In this document: piece after piece, positions 6,409-14,308 of the stretch
Layout: every line of letters begins with the position of its first letter
Numbering within the stretch: position 1 is the first letter of the stretch
DNA from: JBNRMR01 sp050942895
GTDB lineage: Bacteria > Bacillota > Clostridia > Christensenellales > UBA1750
Assembly (NCBI GenBank): GCA_050942895.1
Contig: JBMNOE010000033.1
Coordinates: forward strand, 1 to 22,881
Direction of reading: 5' to 3'
Length of the DNA stretch: 22,881 bases
The notes under the pieces: generated by a model
Databases searched by the model: none
Told to the model about the DNA's origin: nothing
What the model saw: only the letters and a program-made list of their open reading frames with translations
Program-made: the position numbers and the translations under genes

Positions 6409-8049
6409 CTATCGCCTCATGGGGGAGCCGCCCCCGCCGAACGGGAAGCCCGCCTCGTTCATCAGCTCGCTGCTGGTCACCTTGTAATAAGCGGTATCGC
6501 CCTGTGAAAGGCCGGAAGTGATCTCCACCATTTCGCCGTCGGAGCTGCCTGTCTCCACCAGGGTTTCGTCCTTAAGCGTTCCCGTCTCCTCATCGCTTGA
6601 AAGATAAACGTAAATCTGGCCATTGCTTTCCTGGATTGCTGATATGGGCAAGAGCAATATATCCTGCTTTTCCTCCACGGTTATTGTGGCGGTGGCGCTC
6701 ATGCCCTCCCTCATGGATTCGTCCCTTTCAAGCAGCACCTTCACCGGGTATTTGGCCACTGCGCCGCCCGCCAGGGCAAAGTCCGATATCTGCCGGATTT
6801 CCCCGCTGAACTCGCGCCCGCCTATAGCATCGAATGTGACTTTAACCTCCATGCCTTCGCTGATTGAAAGTATGTCCAGCTCGTCGATATTAACCATCAG
6901 AGCCATTGTTTCTGCCGGCGCCGCCGTAAATGCCAGCGTCATGGTTTCTTCCGCGCCCGATGACGCCGCCTGAGCAGAGGCAGAGCCATAAGCCGCCGAA
7001 GAAGCGGCCGAACCGGATGAAGCAGGGGAAGCAGAGGAAACAGCGTTGTTTTCCTGCACTATAACGGACAGAATGACCCCCGCTTCCTTTGCGTTAAGCG
7101 TGTTTGTTATCGATATCTCCAGCAGAGCATCCAGCTTATCAAGCTGCTTTTCCCTTTCCTGAATAAGCCTTTCATACTCAGGGAGCGCAGGGATATCCTC
7201 CAGCGTAAAAAGGGACGCCCCAACCCTCACGCTGTCGTTCAGGGAAACGTGAACCGTCTTTATTTTGCCATGGGCGGCGGTTATCCTAAGCGGCTGGTTT
7301 ATATAAAGCCTGCCCGACGAGACCTCACTGCCATCCTTGTCATGTATGATCACATTTTCGTTCAGAGCCGGCCCGTTGTCGGTTAATGTCACCTTAAAGG
7401 CGCCTTCGCCCATGCCCTCCACAACACCCTCTTTCACGCTGCCGTTTTCAAGGGTGACGTCGACCTTATCCCCCACGCCAAGGCCGAGGGGCCCCACTAT
7501 GTCCACAGCCATCTTTCCGTCCAGCGAAAGGAGCATCAACGCTCCCTGTGCAAAATGCACATCCAGCGCATAATCGCCCTTTTCGCCGTAGATGGCCTTC
7601 ACCCTGCCGGAAACACTCGCCCTTACAACCTCGCTTTCAGGGGTCTCCTTAGCAGCGTTTATCTGCATATCGATCCCCTCGATAGCGCTGAGGACGGAAT
7701 CGATCTGCAATTTCAGCGATACCGGGTCTATGCCGGCAAGGGCGTCGCCCATCTCAACAAAATCGCCCTTTTCAACAAGAATCTCATCCACGGTGATTCC
7801 CGCCGGCATCTCAATTTCAAATGAATCGTCGTACTCCAGATTGCCCGTGCCAACGACGGTCACCAAGAGGCTGCCCTTTTCCGCCGTTGCCGAGCGTATT
7901 GCCGATAGCCCTACCTGCCCAATCCTAGTTGAAATTATAAAAAATATTCCTGCGGCCGCCGCCAGCAGCACCAGCGCCCATGGCCATATTTTTCTTTTCA
8001 TTCTTTTTTTTACTTTTGTTTCCTCAGTTCTTCCTTGAGCCTTGCCCAT
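6409..8049 (-). CDS. MacA/HlyD-type efflux adaptor protein
   Basis: 546 residues. A Lys/Arg-rich N-terminus and one membrane segment at ~21-43 (WPWALVLLAAAAGIFFIIS) anchor it, with the rest outside the cell. GTGNLEYDD...VDEILVEKGDFVEMGDAL is a lipoyl/barrel-sandwich half-motif. A short charged helix at ~290-322 is the remnant of the coiled-coil hairpin. Beta-barrel segments follow from ~370, ending in a Gly-rich tail FPFGGGGSP. Residues ~337-367 are almost only Ser, Ala and Gly, an evident flexible linker. The short hairpin suits a system without a TolC partner, as in monoderms. The start ATG at 8049 has GGGAGG 7-8 bases upstream and a promoter at 8082-8109. First gene of the export operon. 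Confidence 0.87.
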   Translation of the reverse strand: MGKAQGRTEETKVKKRMKRKIWPWALVLLAAAAGIFFIISTRIGQVGLSAIRSATAEKGSLLVTVVGTGNLEYDDSFEIEMPAGITVDEILVEKGDFVEMGDALAGIDPVSLKLQIDSVLSAIEGIDMQINAAKETPESEVVRASVSGRVKAIYGEKGDYALDVHFAQGALMLLSLDGKMAVDIVGPLGLGVGDKVDVTLENGSVKEGVVEGMGEGAFKVTLTDNGPALNENVIIHDKDGSEVSSGRLYINQPLRITAAHGKIKTVHVSLNDSVRVGASLFTLEDIPALPEYERLIQEREKQLDKLDALLEISITNTLNAKEAGVILSVIVQENNAVSSASPASSGSAASSAAYGSASAQAASSGAEETMTLAFTAAPAETMALMVNIDELDILSISEGMEVKVTFDAIGGREFSGEIRQISDFALAGGAVAKYPVKVLLERDESMREGMSATATITVEEKQDILLLPISAIQESNGQIYVYLSSDEETGTLKDETLVETGSSDGEMVEITSGLSQGDTAYYKVTSSELMNEAGFPFGGGGSPMRR

Positions 8050-8081
8050 TTTGGTTCCTCCCGCTCTGTCTTATAACATTA

Positions 8082-8109
8082 ATTATACTCTTTCTTTTTG
8101 AACTGTGAA
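8082..8109 (-). promoter_or_regulatory. Promoter of the MacAB-type operon
   Basis: Minus strand TTCACA (8104-8109), 16-base spacer, TATAAT (8082-8087), about 30 bases before the adaptor start. The rest of 8050-8273 holds only this promoter and the terminator of the glycyl radical operon. Confidence 0.6.
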
Positions 8110-8221
8110 TTAATTTTCTGTGTTTGTTTTTAAATCATAAAAAAGATAGCAAGCATAATTCTGCCCAAGGCGGTATGGCAATGCCAACCCGCGATTTCCT
8201 GCGGCAACAGCGTTTCGTCGG

Positions 8222-8255
8222 CAAAAAGAAAAGGCGCGAACATTTGCCCGCACCT
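8222..8255 (-). terminator. Terminator of the glycyl radical enzyme operon
   Basis: On the minus strand AGGTGCG and CGCGCCT form a 7-bp stem (one G-T pair), followed by TTTTCTTTTT. It starts about 20 bases past the activase stop. A short direct repeat, CACCTTTTACT at 8251 and 8268, lies between them. Confidence 0.7.
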
Positions 8256-8273
8256 TTTACTTTACTGCACCTT

Positions 8274-9191
8274 TTACTGCACAAAGCTTCCCGTTACTTG
8301 CACATGTGTCAAAGGGCGCAAAAGCCCCAAATATTCCATGGCCTTATCCTTTGAAACCGAGGGCATACGCGGCATTGGGCTTTCACGGCCCAGGCTTTCG
8401 TGCTTGCAGCCACCCAGCGCATGATAGGGCATTATTTCCACCGCGCGTATGCAGCGCAGCTCATTTGCCAGCCTGGCGATGCCGGTAAAATGCGCCTCAT
8501 TATCGTTGTAGCCCGGGATTATCGGGCAGCGCAAAATGATAGAAGCGTTTTCATCATCAAGCTTTAATAGATTCTCACGTATTATCTCGTTTGGCACCCC
8601 GGTGAACTCATGGTGCTTTTCGCTGTTGCTTTCTTTCCAATCATATAAAAACAAATCGGTGAATTCCGCCAGAGCTTTCAGATGCGAAAACGGTGCGAAG
8701 CCAGAGGTTTCAACGCAGGTATGCAGCTTAAGCCTTTTCGCTTCCCGCAAAAGCTCCTGAACAAAAGCAAACTGATGCAATGGCTCGCCTCCCGACAAGG
8801 TAATACCTCCCCCGGAAGAAGCATAAAACGCCTTATCCCGCATCGCTTCCTCGATCACCTCCTCCACCGACATCCTTTTGCCGACCATTTCCAGCGCTCC
8901 GTAGGGGCAGACCTGCGCGCATTCACCGCAGTTTATGCAGCTTTGTCGGTCAAAATGGTGCGCTTGTTCGGTAATCTGGTGGCAGCTTTGCGGGCACACA
9001 GGGCTGCAAAGACCGCAAAAGCGGCATTTTTCCGCATAATAAGCCAGCTCGGGTTCCTCTGACTGGGATTCCGGATTATGGCACCAAAGACAACCAAGAG
9101 GGCAGCCCTTCAGGAATACCGTGGTGCGAATGCCGGGGCCGTCATGCAGGCTGAAGCGCTGTATGTTGAACACATTACCGTAAACACTCAT
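8274..9191 (-). CDS. Glycyl radical enzyme activating enzyme (radical SAM)
   Basis: 305 residues. The radical SAM cluster motif is C30-x3-C34-x2-C37 (GCPLGCLWCHNPES), preceded by FSLHDGPGIRTTVFLKGC, the family's N-terminal signature. A two-cluster ferredoxin insert follows: C56/C59/C62/C66 and C85/C88/C91/C95. This insert separates the activases of dehydratase, choline-lyase and decarboxylase type enzymes from the shorter PFL activase. ITLSGGEPL is the SAM-binding GGE motif. It takes a hydrogen atom from the radical glycine of its partner by reductive cleavage of SAM. The partner gene is 9 bp upstream on the same strand. The ATG has only a weak ribosome binding site, which suggests coupling to the enzyme gene. 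Oxygen-sensitive chemistry, so anaerobic growth. Confidence 0.95.
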   Translation of the reverse strand: MSVYGNVFNIQRFSLHDGPGIRTTVFLKGCPLGCLWCHNPESQSEEPELAYYAEKCRFCGLCSPVCPQSCHQITEQAHHFDRQSCINCGECAQVCPYGALEMVGKRMSVEEVIEEAMRDKAFYASSGGGITLSGGEPLHQFAFVQELLREAKRLKLHTCVETSGFAPFSHLKALAEFTDLFLYDWKESNSEKHHEFTGVPNEIIRENLLKLDDENASIILRCPIIPGYNDNEAHFTGIARLANELRCIRAVEIMPYHALGGCKHESLGRESPMPRMPSVSKDKAMEYLGLLRPLTHVQVTGSFVQ

Positions 9192-9200
9192 GGCCGCAGA

Positions 9201-11354
9201 TCAGCCCGCATGGCGCATACGGTCGATTATTTCATCCTGCAAGCTCTTTGTCAGGTTGACAAAGCGCGCGGAATATCCACCCACCCGCACGATCAGGCTT
9301 GAAAACTCCTCCGGGTTTTTCTGCGCGTCGAGCAATTCGTTCACATCCGTCATATTCCCTTGAAATATCTGCCCGCCCTGATTGAAGAATGTGGAAAACA
9401 CTGCCTTAATCACCGGTTCGCTTGCCCAGTCGGGGTTCATATCCCACATTGTGGAAGCGCCCCCATTCAGCATTGTAAAAGGAAGATTTGTGCATGAGTT
9501 GATCGCCGCAGTGATACCCTTGCTCATGCCCATGGCCTGGGGCGTCACTCCTTGGGCGATTGGTTTCCCCGCCGGGCTTCCGTCCGCCGCCGCGCCAAGG
9601 ATTTCCCCCGCTACGGTTGCCCATACGAAAGTCAGCACAACGGCTTTTCCGCGCCCACCCCAGCGGTTCCTGTCCATCACATAAAATGCGCATATATCTT
9701 TGACAAGGCGCCCGGCCATGGCATCCGCGGCCGCATCTTCCTGACCAAACTTCGGCAGAGCCTTAAGTGCAGCCTGCAACTGCTCATGCCCCTCAAAGTT
9801 TGCCGCGAGTGCCTGCATCAGCACATCCGCGCTGCAGAGCCTGCGCAGGAACACCGCCTGCTCTATAGCGCTGAGAGCGTCGGCCGCATTGGGCATTCCG
9901 ATGGGCGCAGAGCCGTAGTCGTGGTATTTTGCGCCCCCCGCATGCATGTTGCGCCCACGCAGAGTGCAATCGTCTATCATTGATGAAATCAGATATGAGG
10001 GCCTTGCCTTCTGCGCTTCTTCGCTGTAGATATCCTGCGCACGGAAGAAAATTTTCAGCATTTCGCCCACTTTACCGATGAAGTATTGATAGAAGGACTC
10101 AAAATCCTCAAAGTCGATCAATGATCTGCCGCTAAACGCTCCTATTCTGCCGCCTGTCTTTAAACAGATACCGCCGGAAATGCAAAGCTCCAGTATTTTC
10201 GGCACATTAAGCCAGCCGTTAAACAGGAAGTCGCTTGTCATCCCCTGTATGCCGATCTCCATGCAGCCCCCGCAGGTATACTCCGTGGCGTCGCCGGGGG
10301 TCACCCCGTGCTGGTACAGCGCCCGGGTGATCTGCTCGTCGCTCAATAGCTGCGCACGGTTTTCACCGCTCTTAAGGTAAGAGGCGCAAAGGTTCAGAAA
10401 ATCCTCCGGGGCGTCCTTGGGCAGGCGCACATAAACTGAAGGATGCGTTATGTTCAGCGCCATTATGGAATGGATCATAATGTGGGAAAGCGGGTTTATC
10501 GAGCTTGCGCCGTTGCGATGGGAGCCGCCCACCACGATGGCCTCCACCCATTTATCCCCCATATATATCCGCTCATTTATGCGAATAAACAGTTCGTCTA
10601 TCAGTTCCCTTGCCTCATCAAGGGTGATGGCGCCCTTTTGCAAATCCCTGTCAAGATACGGCCACAGATAGTAATCCAGCCGCCCCGGGCCATTGCCGCC
10701 ATATGGGTTTTCCCGCATGACCACCAAATATTGCATATAGAAGGCTTGCACCGCCTCGTGAAAGCTGGCCGCTGGCTGCTCTGGCACACGCGAACAAATT
10801 GCCGCCATTTCGTGCATTCCCAGCCGCTCAAGCTCCTGAACATGCTGCATATTCCATTGCTCCAGCGCGTCCAGCATTATCAGCACTCCGCGGTAGAACT
10901 GCGAGGCTTCTTCATCGCGGGCGCGCAAGAGTTCTTCTTCGTACAGCGCTTTCATTCCGGATGTTCCCATGGTGAGAATCTTATCCCACATCCAGGTGAT
11001 ATGCCCGCGACCGGTTCCGCCGCAAAGCTGATGTCTGCGCAGTTCGTCATACCCCGGAATTTCCCGCTGGATGCGCTCTAATGCCTCTGAATGGTCATCA
11101 AAATCAGGGTCCGGCCGGTCTACCGGCTTTCTGTTCAGGTGGTAAATCCGACCGATCAGCCTGTCATAGGGCCGGATATAAACCGTCTGAGCCGTGATGG
11201 CGTAGGCGGTCGCCCTGGCGATTTTCTCCCAGCGTTCAAGCCCGGCAAAGGGGCCCAAGGCAGCTTCGTTTCTGTCATAATCAAATGTGGAAAGCGGTTG
11301 GTTTACTCCATATTCTTTTGATTCCTCGTATATTTTTTGAATACGCGGCAACAT
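9201..11354 (-). CDS. Glycyl radical enzyme (PFL family), substrate unassigned
   Basis: 717 residues. The active-site loop is TCGGCMEIGIQG, with the likely thiyl cysteine C364 followed by M365 and E366; a second cysteine, C361, sits three residues earlier. The glycyl radical motif is RVGGYSARF with radical Gly693. Other family blocks: GPGRLDYYLWPYLDRDL (~222-238), THPSVYVRLP (~303) and DGSPAGKPIAQGVTPQAMG (~592-610). The Gly-Cys-x-Glu loop is that of diol dehydratases, choline lyase and hydroxyproline dehydratase, and excludes true pyruvate formate-lyase (Cys-Cys). At 717 residues it is shorter than the characterised GCVE enzymes (about 790-850). Start ATG at 11354 has AAAGGAG. It shares an operon with its activase, has a divergent AraC regulator, and lies beside a sugar-type ABC importer, so its substrate may come from that importer. 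Confidence 0.92.
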   Translation of the reverse strand: MLPRIQKIYEESKEYGVNQPLSTFDYDRNEAALGPFAGLERWEKIARATAYAITAQTVYIRPYDRLIGRIYHLNRKPVDRPDPDFDDHSEALERIQREIPGYDELRRHQLCGGTGRGHITWMWDKILTMGTSGMKALYEEELLRARDEEASQFYRGVLIMLDALEQWNMQHVQELERLGMHEMAAICSRVPEQPAASFHEAVQAFYMQYLVVMRENPYGGNGPGRLDYYLWPYLDRDLQKGAITLDEARELIDELFIRINERIYMGDKWVEAIVVGGSHRNGASSINPLSHIMIHSIMALNITHPSVYVRLPKDAPEDFLNLCASYLKSGENRAQLLSDEQITRALYQHGVTPGDATEYTCGGCMEIGIQGMTSDFLFNGWLNVPKILELCISGGICLKTGGRIGAFSGRSLIDFEDFESFYQYFIGKVGEMLKIFFRAQDIYSEEAQKARPSYLISSMIDDCTLRGRNMHAGGAKYHDYGSAPIGMPNAADALSAIEQAVFLRRLCSADVLMQALAANFEGHEQLQAALKALPKFGQEDAAADAMAGRLVKDICAFYVMDRNRWGGRGKAVVLTFVWATVAGEILGAAADGSPAGKPIAQGVTPQAMGMSKGITAAINSCTNLPFTMLNGGASTMWDMNPDWASEPVIKAVFSTFFNQGGQIFQGNMTDVNELLDAQKNPEEFSSLIVRVGGYSARFVNLTKSLQDEIIDRMRHAG

Positions 11355-11384
11355 TGCTTTATCTCCTTTTGGGTTCTTATTGTC

Positions 11385-11390
11385 AGTATA
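11385..11390 (-). promoter_or_regulatory. Candidate -10 box of the glycyl radical enzyme operon
   Basis: Minus strand TATACT at 11385-11390, about 30 bases before the start codon. No good -35 is found 17 bases upstream (TATGCA), which would suit a promoter that needs an activator such as the divergent AraC-family protein. Confidence 0.35.
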
Positions 11391-11417
11391 TAGGAATTTA
11401 TTCTTTTTGCATATGTA

Positions 11418-11446
11418 TTGAAATACAATTATTTTTGTAATATAGT
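11418..11446 (+). promoter_or_regulatory. Promoter of the cupin-AraC regulator
   Basis: TTGAAA (11418-11423), 17-base spacer, TATAGT (11441-11446). A strong GGAGGGAAGG site at 11454-11463 precedes the ATG at 11467. Confidence 0.6.
11424..11439. promoter_or_regulatory. Dyad TACAA-N6-TTGTA, candidate operator
   Basis: A perfect 5-6-5 inverted repeat that lies exactly inside the spacer of the araC-type promoter. It is about 45-60 bases upstream of the expected start point of the glycyl radical operon. That position suits repression of the regulator gene and activation of the operon by one bound protein. Confidence 0.35.
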
Positions 11447-11466
11447 GTATTACGGAGGGAAGGATT

Positions 11467-12396
11467 ATGTATCCAATTGTTTTATCTGACGATGCAAAAC
11501 CCCATTGGACTCTCGAAGAAATTTTCCGATGGGGGGTGTACGACTGGGTTCACAGCTTCATACAGCGCTCTTACAGCATCGGTATGCACACCCAGGGCTT
11601 TTATGAAATCAACATAATCGTGTCCGGCAACGGCTGGCACTACGTTGAAGGACAGCGCATGCCCACAGCTCGCGGTGATTTCTTCGTCATTCCGCCCAAT
11701 GTGCGCCACGGCTACCACTCGACAGACGATCTGGATGTCTTTCACATGCTGATACATCCCCTTTTTATGGAGCGCTATGGGGCGGAGCTGTATGCGCTTC
11801 CTTTTTATGTGAAGCTGTTCGCTGTGGATCCGCTCATGCGCAGCCTGGGCCGCAGTGCGCCCCACATGAAGATTGGCCAGGAGGACTTTTTAGCTGTTGA
11901 AGATATACTGGATCGCCTTTTGCCGTTTTCAAGACCCCTTGATCCGACCCAAAGCGTGTATTGCAATGCAAACGCGCTGATTCTGATCGCAAAGCTATGC
12001 AGCCTCTATGCCCTAAGCGCCGAGGGTAAAGCCTTCGCCGACACAAGCAAGGCCGACGAATCCTTCGCGCGCAGCATTGCGCTCATGTATGAAACATATG
12101 ATCAGCCCCTTACAATAGAAACTCTCTCCAAGGCCGCCAAAATGTCACGAAGCGCCTATATAATTCTATTCAAGCAAATCATGGGCTTGCCTCCGGGGCG
12201 CTTTCTTCTGGCGCTGCGCCTTAAAAAGGCCAAGGATCTGCTCGCCGGCTCCGAGCTTTCAATGCTGGAAATCTCCCGGCGCACTGGCTTTTATGACTCG
12301 GCGCACTTTTGCCGCAGTTTTGCTGCGCAGGAAGGAATTTCACCCCTTGCCTTTCGCCGGCAAAACAGGGCTGCCCGCAGCGATGTCACCCCTTGA
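11467..12396 (+). CDS. AraC-family regulator with N-terminal cupin domain
   Basis: 309 residues. The N-terminal ~170 residues look like an AraC-type ligand-binding cupin: HTQGFYEINIIVSGNGWHYVEGQ, then GDFFVIPPNVRHGYH with the usual histidines, and FHMLIHPLF. The C-terminal ~100 residues carry two helix-turn-helix units: LTIETLSKAAKMSRSAYIILFKQ and SMLEISRRTGFYDSAHFCRSF, ending in GISPLAFRR. No membrane segment, so a soluble sensor of a small molecule, probably a sugar or the substrate of the divergent glycyl radical enzyme. It shares a ~110-bp promoter region with that operon. Its 3' end overlaps the convergent permease gene by 11 bp. Confidence 0.92.
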   Translation: MYPIVLSDDAKPHWTLEEIFRWGVYDWVHSFIQRSYSIGMHTQGFYEINIIVSGNGWHYVEGQRMPTARGDFFVIPPNVRHGYHSTDDLDVFHMLIHPLFMERYGAELYALPFYVKLFAVDPLMRSLGRSAPHMKIGQEDFLAVEDILDRLLPFSRPLDPTQSVYCNANALILIAKLCSLYALSAEGKAFADTSKADESFARSIALMYETYDQPLTIETLSKAAKMSRSAYIILFKQIMGLPPGRFLLALRLKKAKDLLAGSELSMLEISRRTGFYDSAHFCRSFAAQEGISPLAFRRQNRAARSDVTP

Positions 12397-13303
12397 GCGA
12401 TCCAACCATAACTCCCTGCACGAAATATTTCTGGATAAACGGATATACGCACAGTATAGGCGCTGTCGCCACGATGATAAGCGAATATTTCAGCAGTTCC
12501 GCCAACCCCTGCCGGGCAATTGCCGTCTCAGGATCCACCACATCGCTAATATCTATCTTGCTTTGCACCAGTATCTCCCTTAGAAATATCTGCAGCGGGT
12601 ACAGCTTCTTATCCGAAAGATAGATGAAGGCGTTAAAGTAGGAGTTCCAGTGTCCCACGGCATACTGCATGGCAATCACCGCGATTACGGCCTTTGACAG
12701 CGGCACTGCAAACATTGTAAAAAAACGAATGTCGCTGCAGCCGTCTATGCGGGTTGCCTCCAGCAGCTCATCAGGCAGGTTGGTTTGAAAAAATGTTCTG
12801 GTCACTATCATGTTGTAGACGGAGATCGCCCCCGGAATGATCATGACCCAGACGGTGTTAAGCAGCTTTAAATCCCGCATCAGCAGATAGTTTGGGATCA
12901 TTCCGCCGCCAAAGAGCATTGTGAATGAAAATAGGAATGTAATTCCCCCGCGATGTGGCAGCCCCCTTCGAGCAAGGGGATAGGCGCAGATCAGCGTCAT
13001 GAACACGTTGAAAGCCGTGCCCGCTGCTGTGTAAAAAATCGTGTTGCGGTATCCTGTCAACACATTTGGGTTTCTAAACACGGCCCTATAGCCTTCCAGG
13101 CTGGGTTCCACCGGCCAGAGAATCACTTTTCCGGTCGACACCGCCCCCGGAGATGAGAATGACGCGGAAACGACATATATCAGTGGATATAGCACGCCTA
13201 AAGTCAGCAAAATGATATACGTATATGCGAAAATGTAATACAGCCTGTCGCCGCTGCTCAAACGGGTGCGCCGGCGCGGCCTGATATTTGTTTGTGCAAT
13301 CAA
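12386..13303 (-). CDS. Carbohydrate ABC transporter permease, LplC/MalG type
   Basis: About 305 residues with six predicted helices. The first is YIFAYTYIILLTLGVLYPLI, followed by YVVSASFSSP, typical of the LplC/YtcP subfamily. The ATPase-contact EAA loop is EATRIDGCSDIRFFTMFAVP. I place the start at the TTG at 13303, because GAGGGGGAG lies 6 bases upstream; an in-frame ATG at 13324 would add 7 residues and overlap the previous gene but has no ribosome binding site. It pairs with the permease encoded upstream to form the importer channel. The stop codon lies inside the end of the convergent araC-type gene, and no terminator is visible. Confidence 0.9.
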   Translation of the reverse strand: MIAQTNIRPRRRTRLSSGDRLYYIFAYTYIILLTLGVLYPLIYVVSASFSSPGAVSTGKVILWPVEPSLEGYRAVFRNPNVLTGYRNTIFYTAAGTAFNVFMTLICAYPLARRGLPHRGGITFLFSFTMLFGGGMIPNYLLMRDLKLLNTVWVMIIPGAISVYNMIVTRTFFQTNLPDELLEATRIDGCSDIRFFTMFAVPLSKAVIAVIAMQYAVGHWNSYFNAFIYLSDKKLYPLQIFLREILVQSKIDISDVVDPETAIARQGLAELLKYSLIIVATAPILCVYPFIQKYFVQGVMVGSLKG

Positions 13304-13317
13304 AAACGTCTCCCCCT

Positions 13318-14241
13318 CTACCATAAGCTGATTTCGCCGCAGCGCCTGGCCAGAAAATTGACCCCGCTTATCAGCAGCAGATTGATCACCGAGTTGAACA
13401 GCCCTATCGCCGTTGCGTATGAATAATCGCTTGACGCGCCGGAGCCTAACCCCTGCTTATAAACATAGGTAGATATAACCTCGCTTACCCGCAAATTCAG
13501 ATCATTTTGCATCAGAAAAATCTTTTCAAAGCCCGTGTTCATTATCTGCCCCAGGCGCAGAATCAACAATATTGCCACGGTTGGGACAAGGGCTGGGATG
13601 TCTATATGTAGGATGCGCTGCAGGCGGCTTGCTCCGTCCACTGCGGCTGCCTCGTGCAGCTCCGGGCTAACCGAAGTGAGGGCCGCAAGGTAGATTATTG
13701 ATCCCCATCCAAACCCCTGCCATATGCCCGACCAGATATACATATGGGGAAATGCACCGGGGCTTGCCAGCAGATCCACAGCCTTTTTGTTAAATGCGGC
13801 CATCACAATGCCGTATATACCCTTGCTGGGATGGAAAACCTGCATTATTATCCCGACGATTACCGTTACGGAGATAAAATGGGGCATGTAGGTGATGGTC
13901 TGAACGGTCTTTTTAAAGCGCATATGAGTGACAGTGTTTAGCAGCAGTGCGAATACAATCGGAAACGGAAACCCGGCGATTATCGAATAGATCGACAGGC
14001 GCAGTGTGTTGCTTATCACACGGTTGAAATAATATGAGCGTATGAACTTCTCAAACTGCGCCATACCCACCCAGGGGCTTCCCCACACTCCCCCAAGAAT
14101 CGTGAACTTTTTGAAGGCAAGCTGGATGCCAGCCATGGGCACATATGCAAAAAGTATAATATACGCCAGCGGCAGCAGCAGAAACAGGTATAGCTGCCAA
14201 AAGGGCTGATATTTTCGTTTTAAACGTAGCAGCATCGGCAT
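13318..14241 (-). CDS. Carbohydrate ABC transporter permease, LplB/YteP type
   Basis: 307 residues, six predicted helices. The start FWQLYLFLLLPLAYIILFAYVPMAGIQLAFKKF (shown here only as a landmark, residues ~14-46) matches the LplB subfamily, which imports complex oligosaccharides such as pectin or uronate fragments. The EAA loop is EAAAVDGASRLQRILHIDIPAL. AAGGAG lies 3 bases before the first ATG and 9 bases before a second in-frame ATG at 14235, so the second may be the real start. It is separated from the binding-protein gene by a hairpin. No ATPase gene is nearby; such importers commonly share a housekeeping MsmK-like ATPase. Confidence 0.92.
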   Translation of the reverse strand: MPMLLRLKRKYQPFWQLYLFLLLPLAYIILFAYVPMAGIQLAFKKFTILGGVWGSPWVGMAQFEKFIRSYYFNRVISNTLRLSIYSIIAGFPFPIVFALLLNTVTHMRFKKTVQTITYMPHFISVTVIVGIIMQVFHPSKGIYGIVMAAFNKKAVDLLASPGAFPHMYIWSGIWQGFGWGSIIYLAALTSVSPELHEAAAVDGASRLQRILHIDIPALVPTVAILLILRLGQIMNTGFEKIFLMQNDLNLRVSEVISTYVYKQGLGSGASSDYSYATAIGLFNSVINLLLISGVNFLARRCGEISLW

Positions 14242-14262
14242 GATCTCCTTATTAAAGCTTTA

Positions 14263-14284
14263 GGGGCGGCGCTTTTGCCGCCCC
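14263..14284 (-). terminator. Intercistronic hairpin between binding protein and permeases
   Basis: GGGGCGGC and GCCGCCCC form a perfect 8-bp GC stem with a 6-base loop. On the transcribed minus strand it is followed by TAAAGC, not a T-run. It starts about 25 bases after the binding-protein stop. I read it as a partial terminator or RNA-stability element that keeps binding protein above permease levels, not as a full stop. Confidence 0.6.
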
Positions 14285-14308
14285 TTTTCCGCGTTGCACG
14301 GCTATGAT

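Noticed and set aside
10443..11081. 212-codon plus-strand frame opposite the glycyl radical enzyme
   Set aside because: His-rich, motif-free product typical of the antisense of a GC-rich gene.
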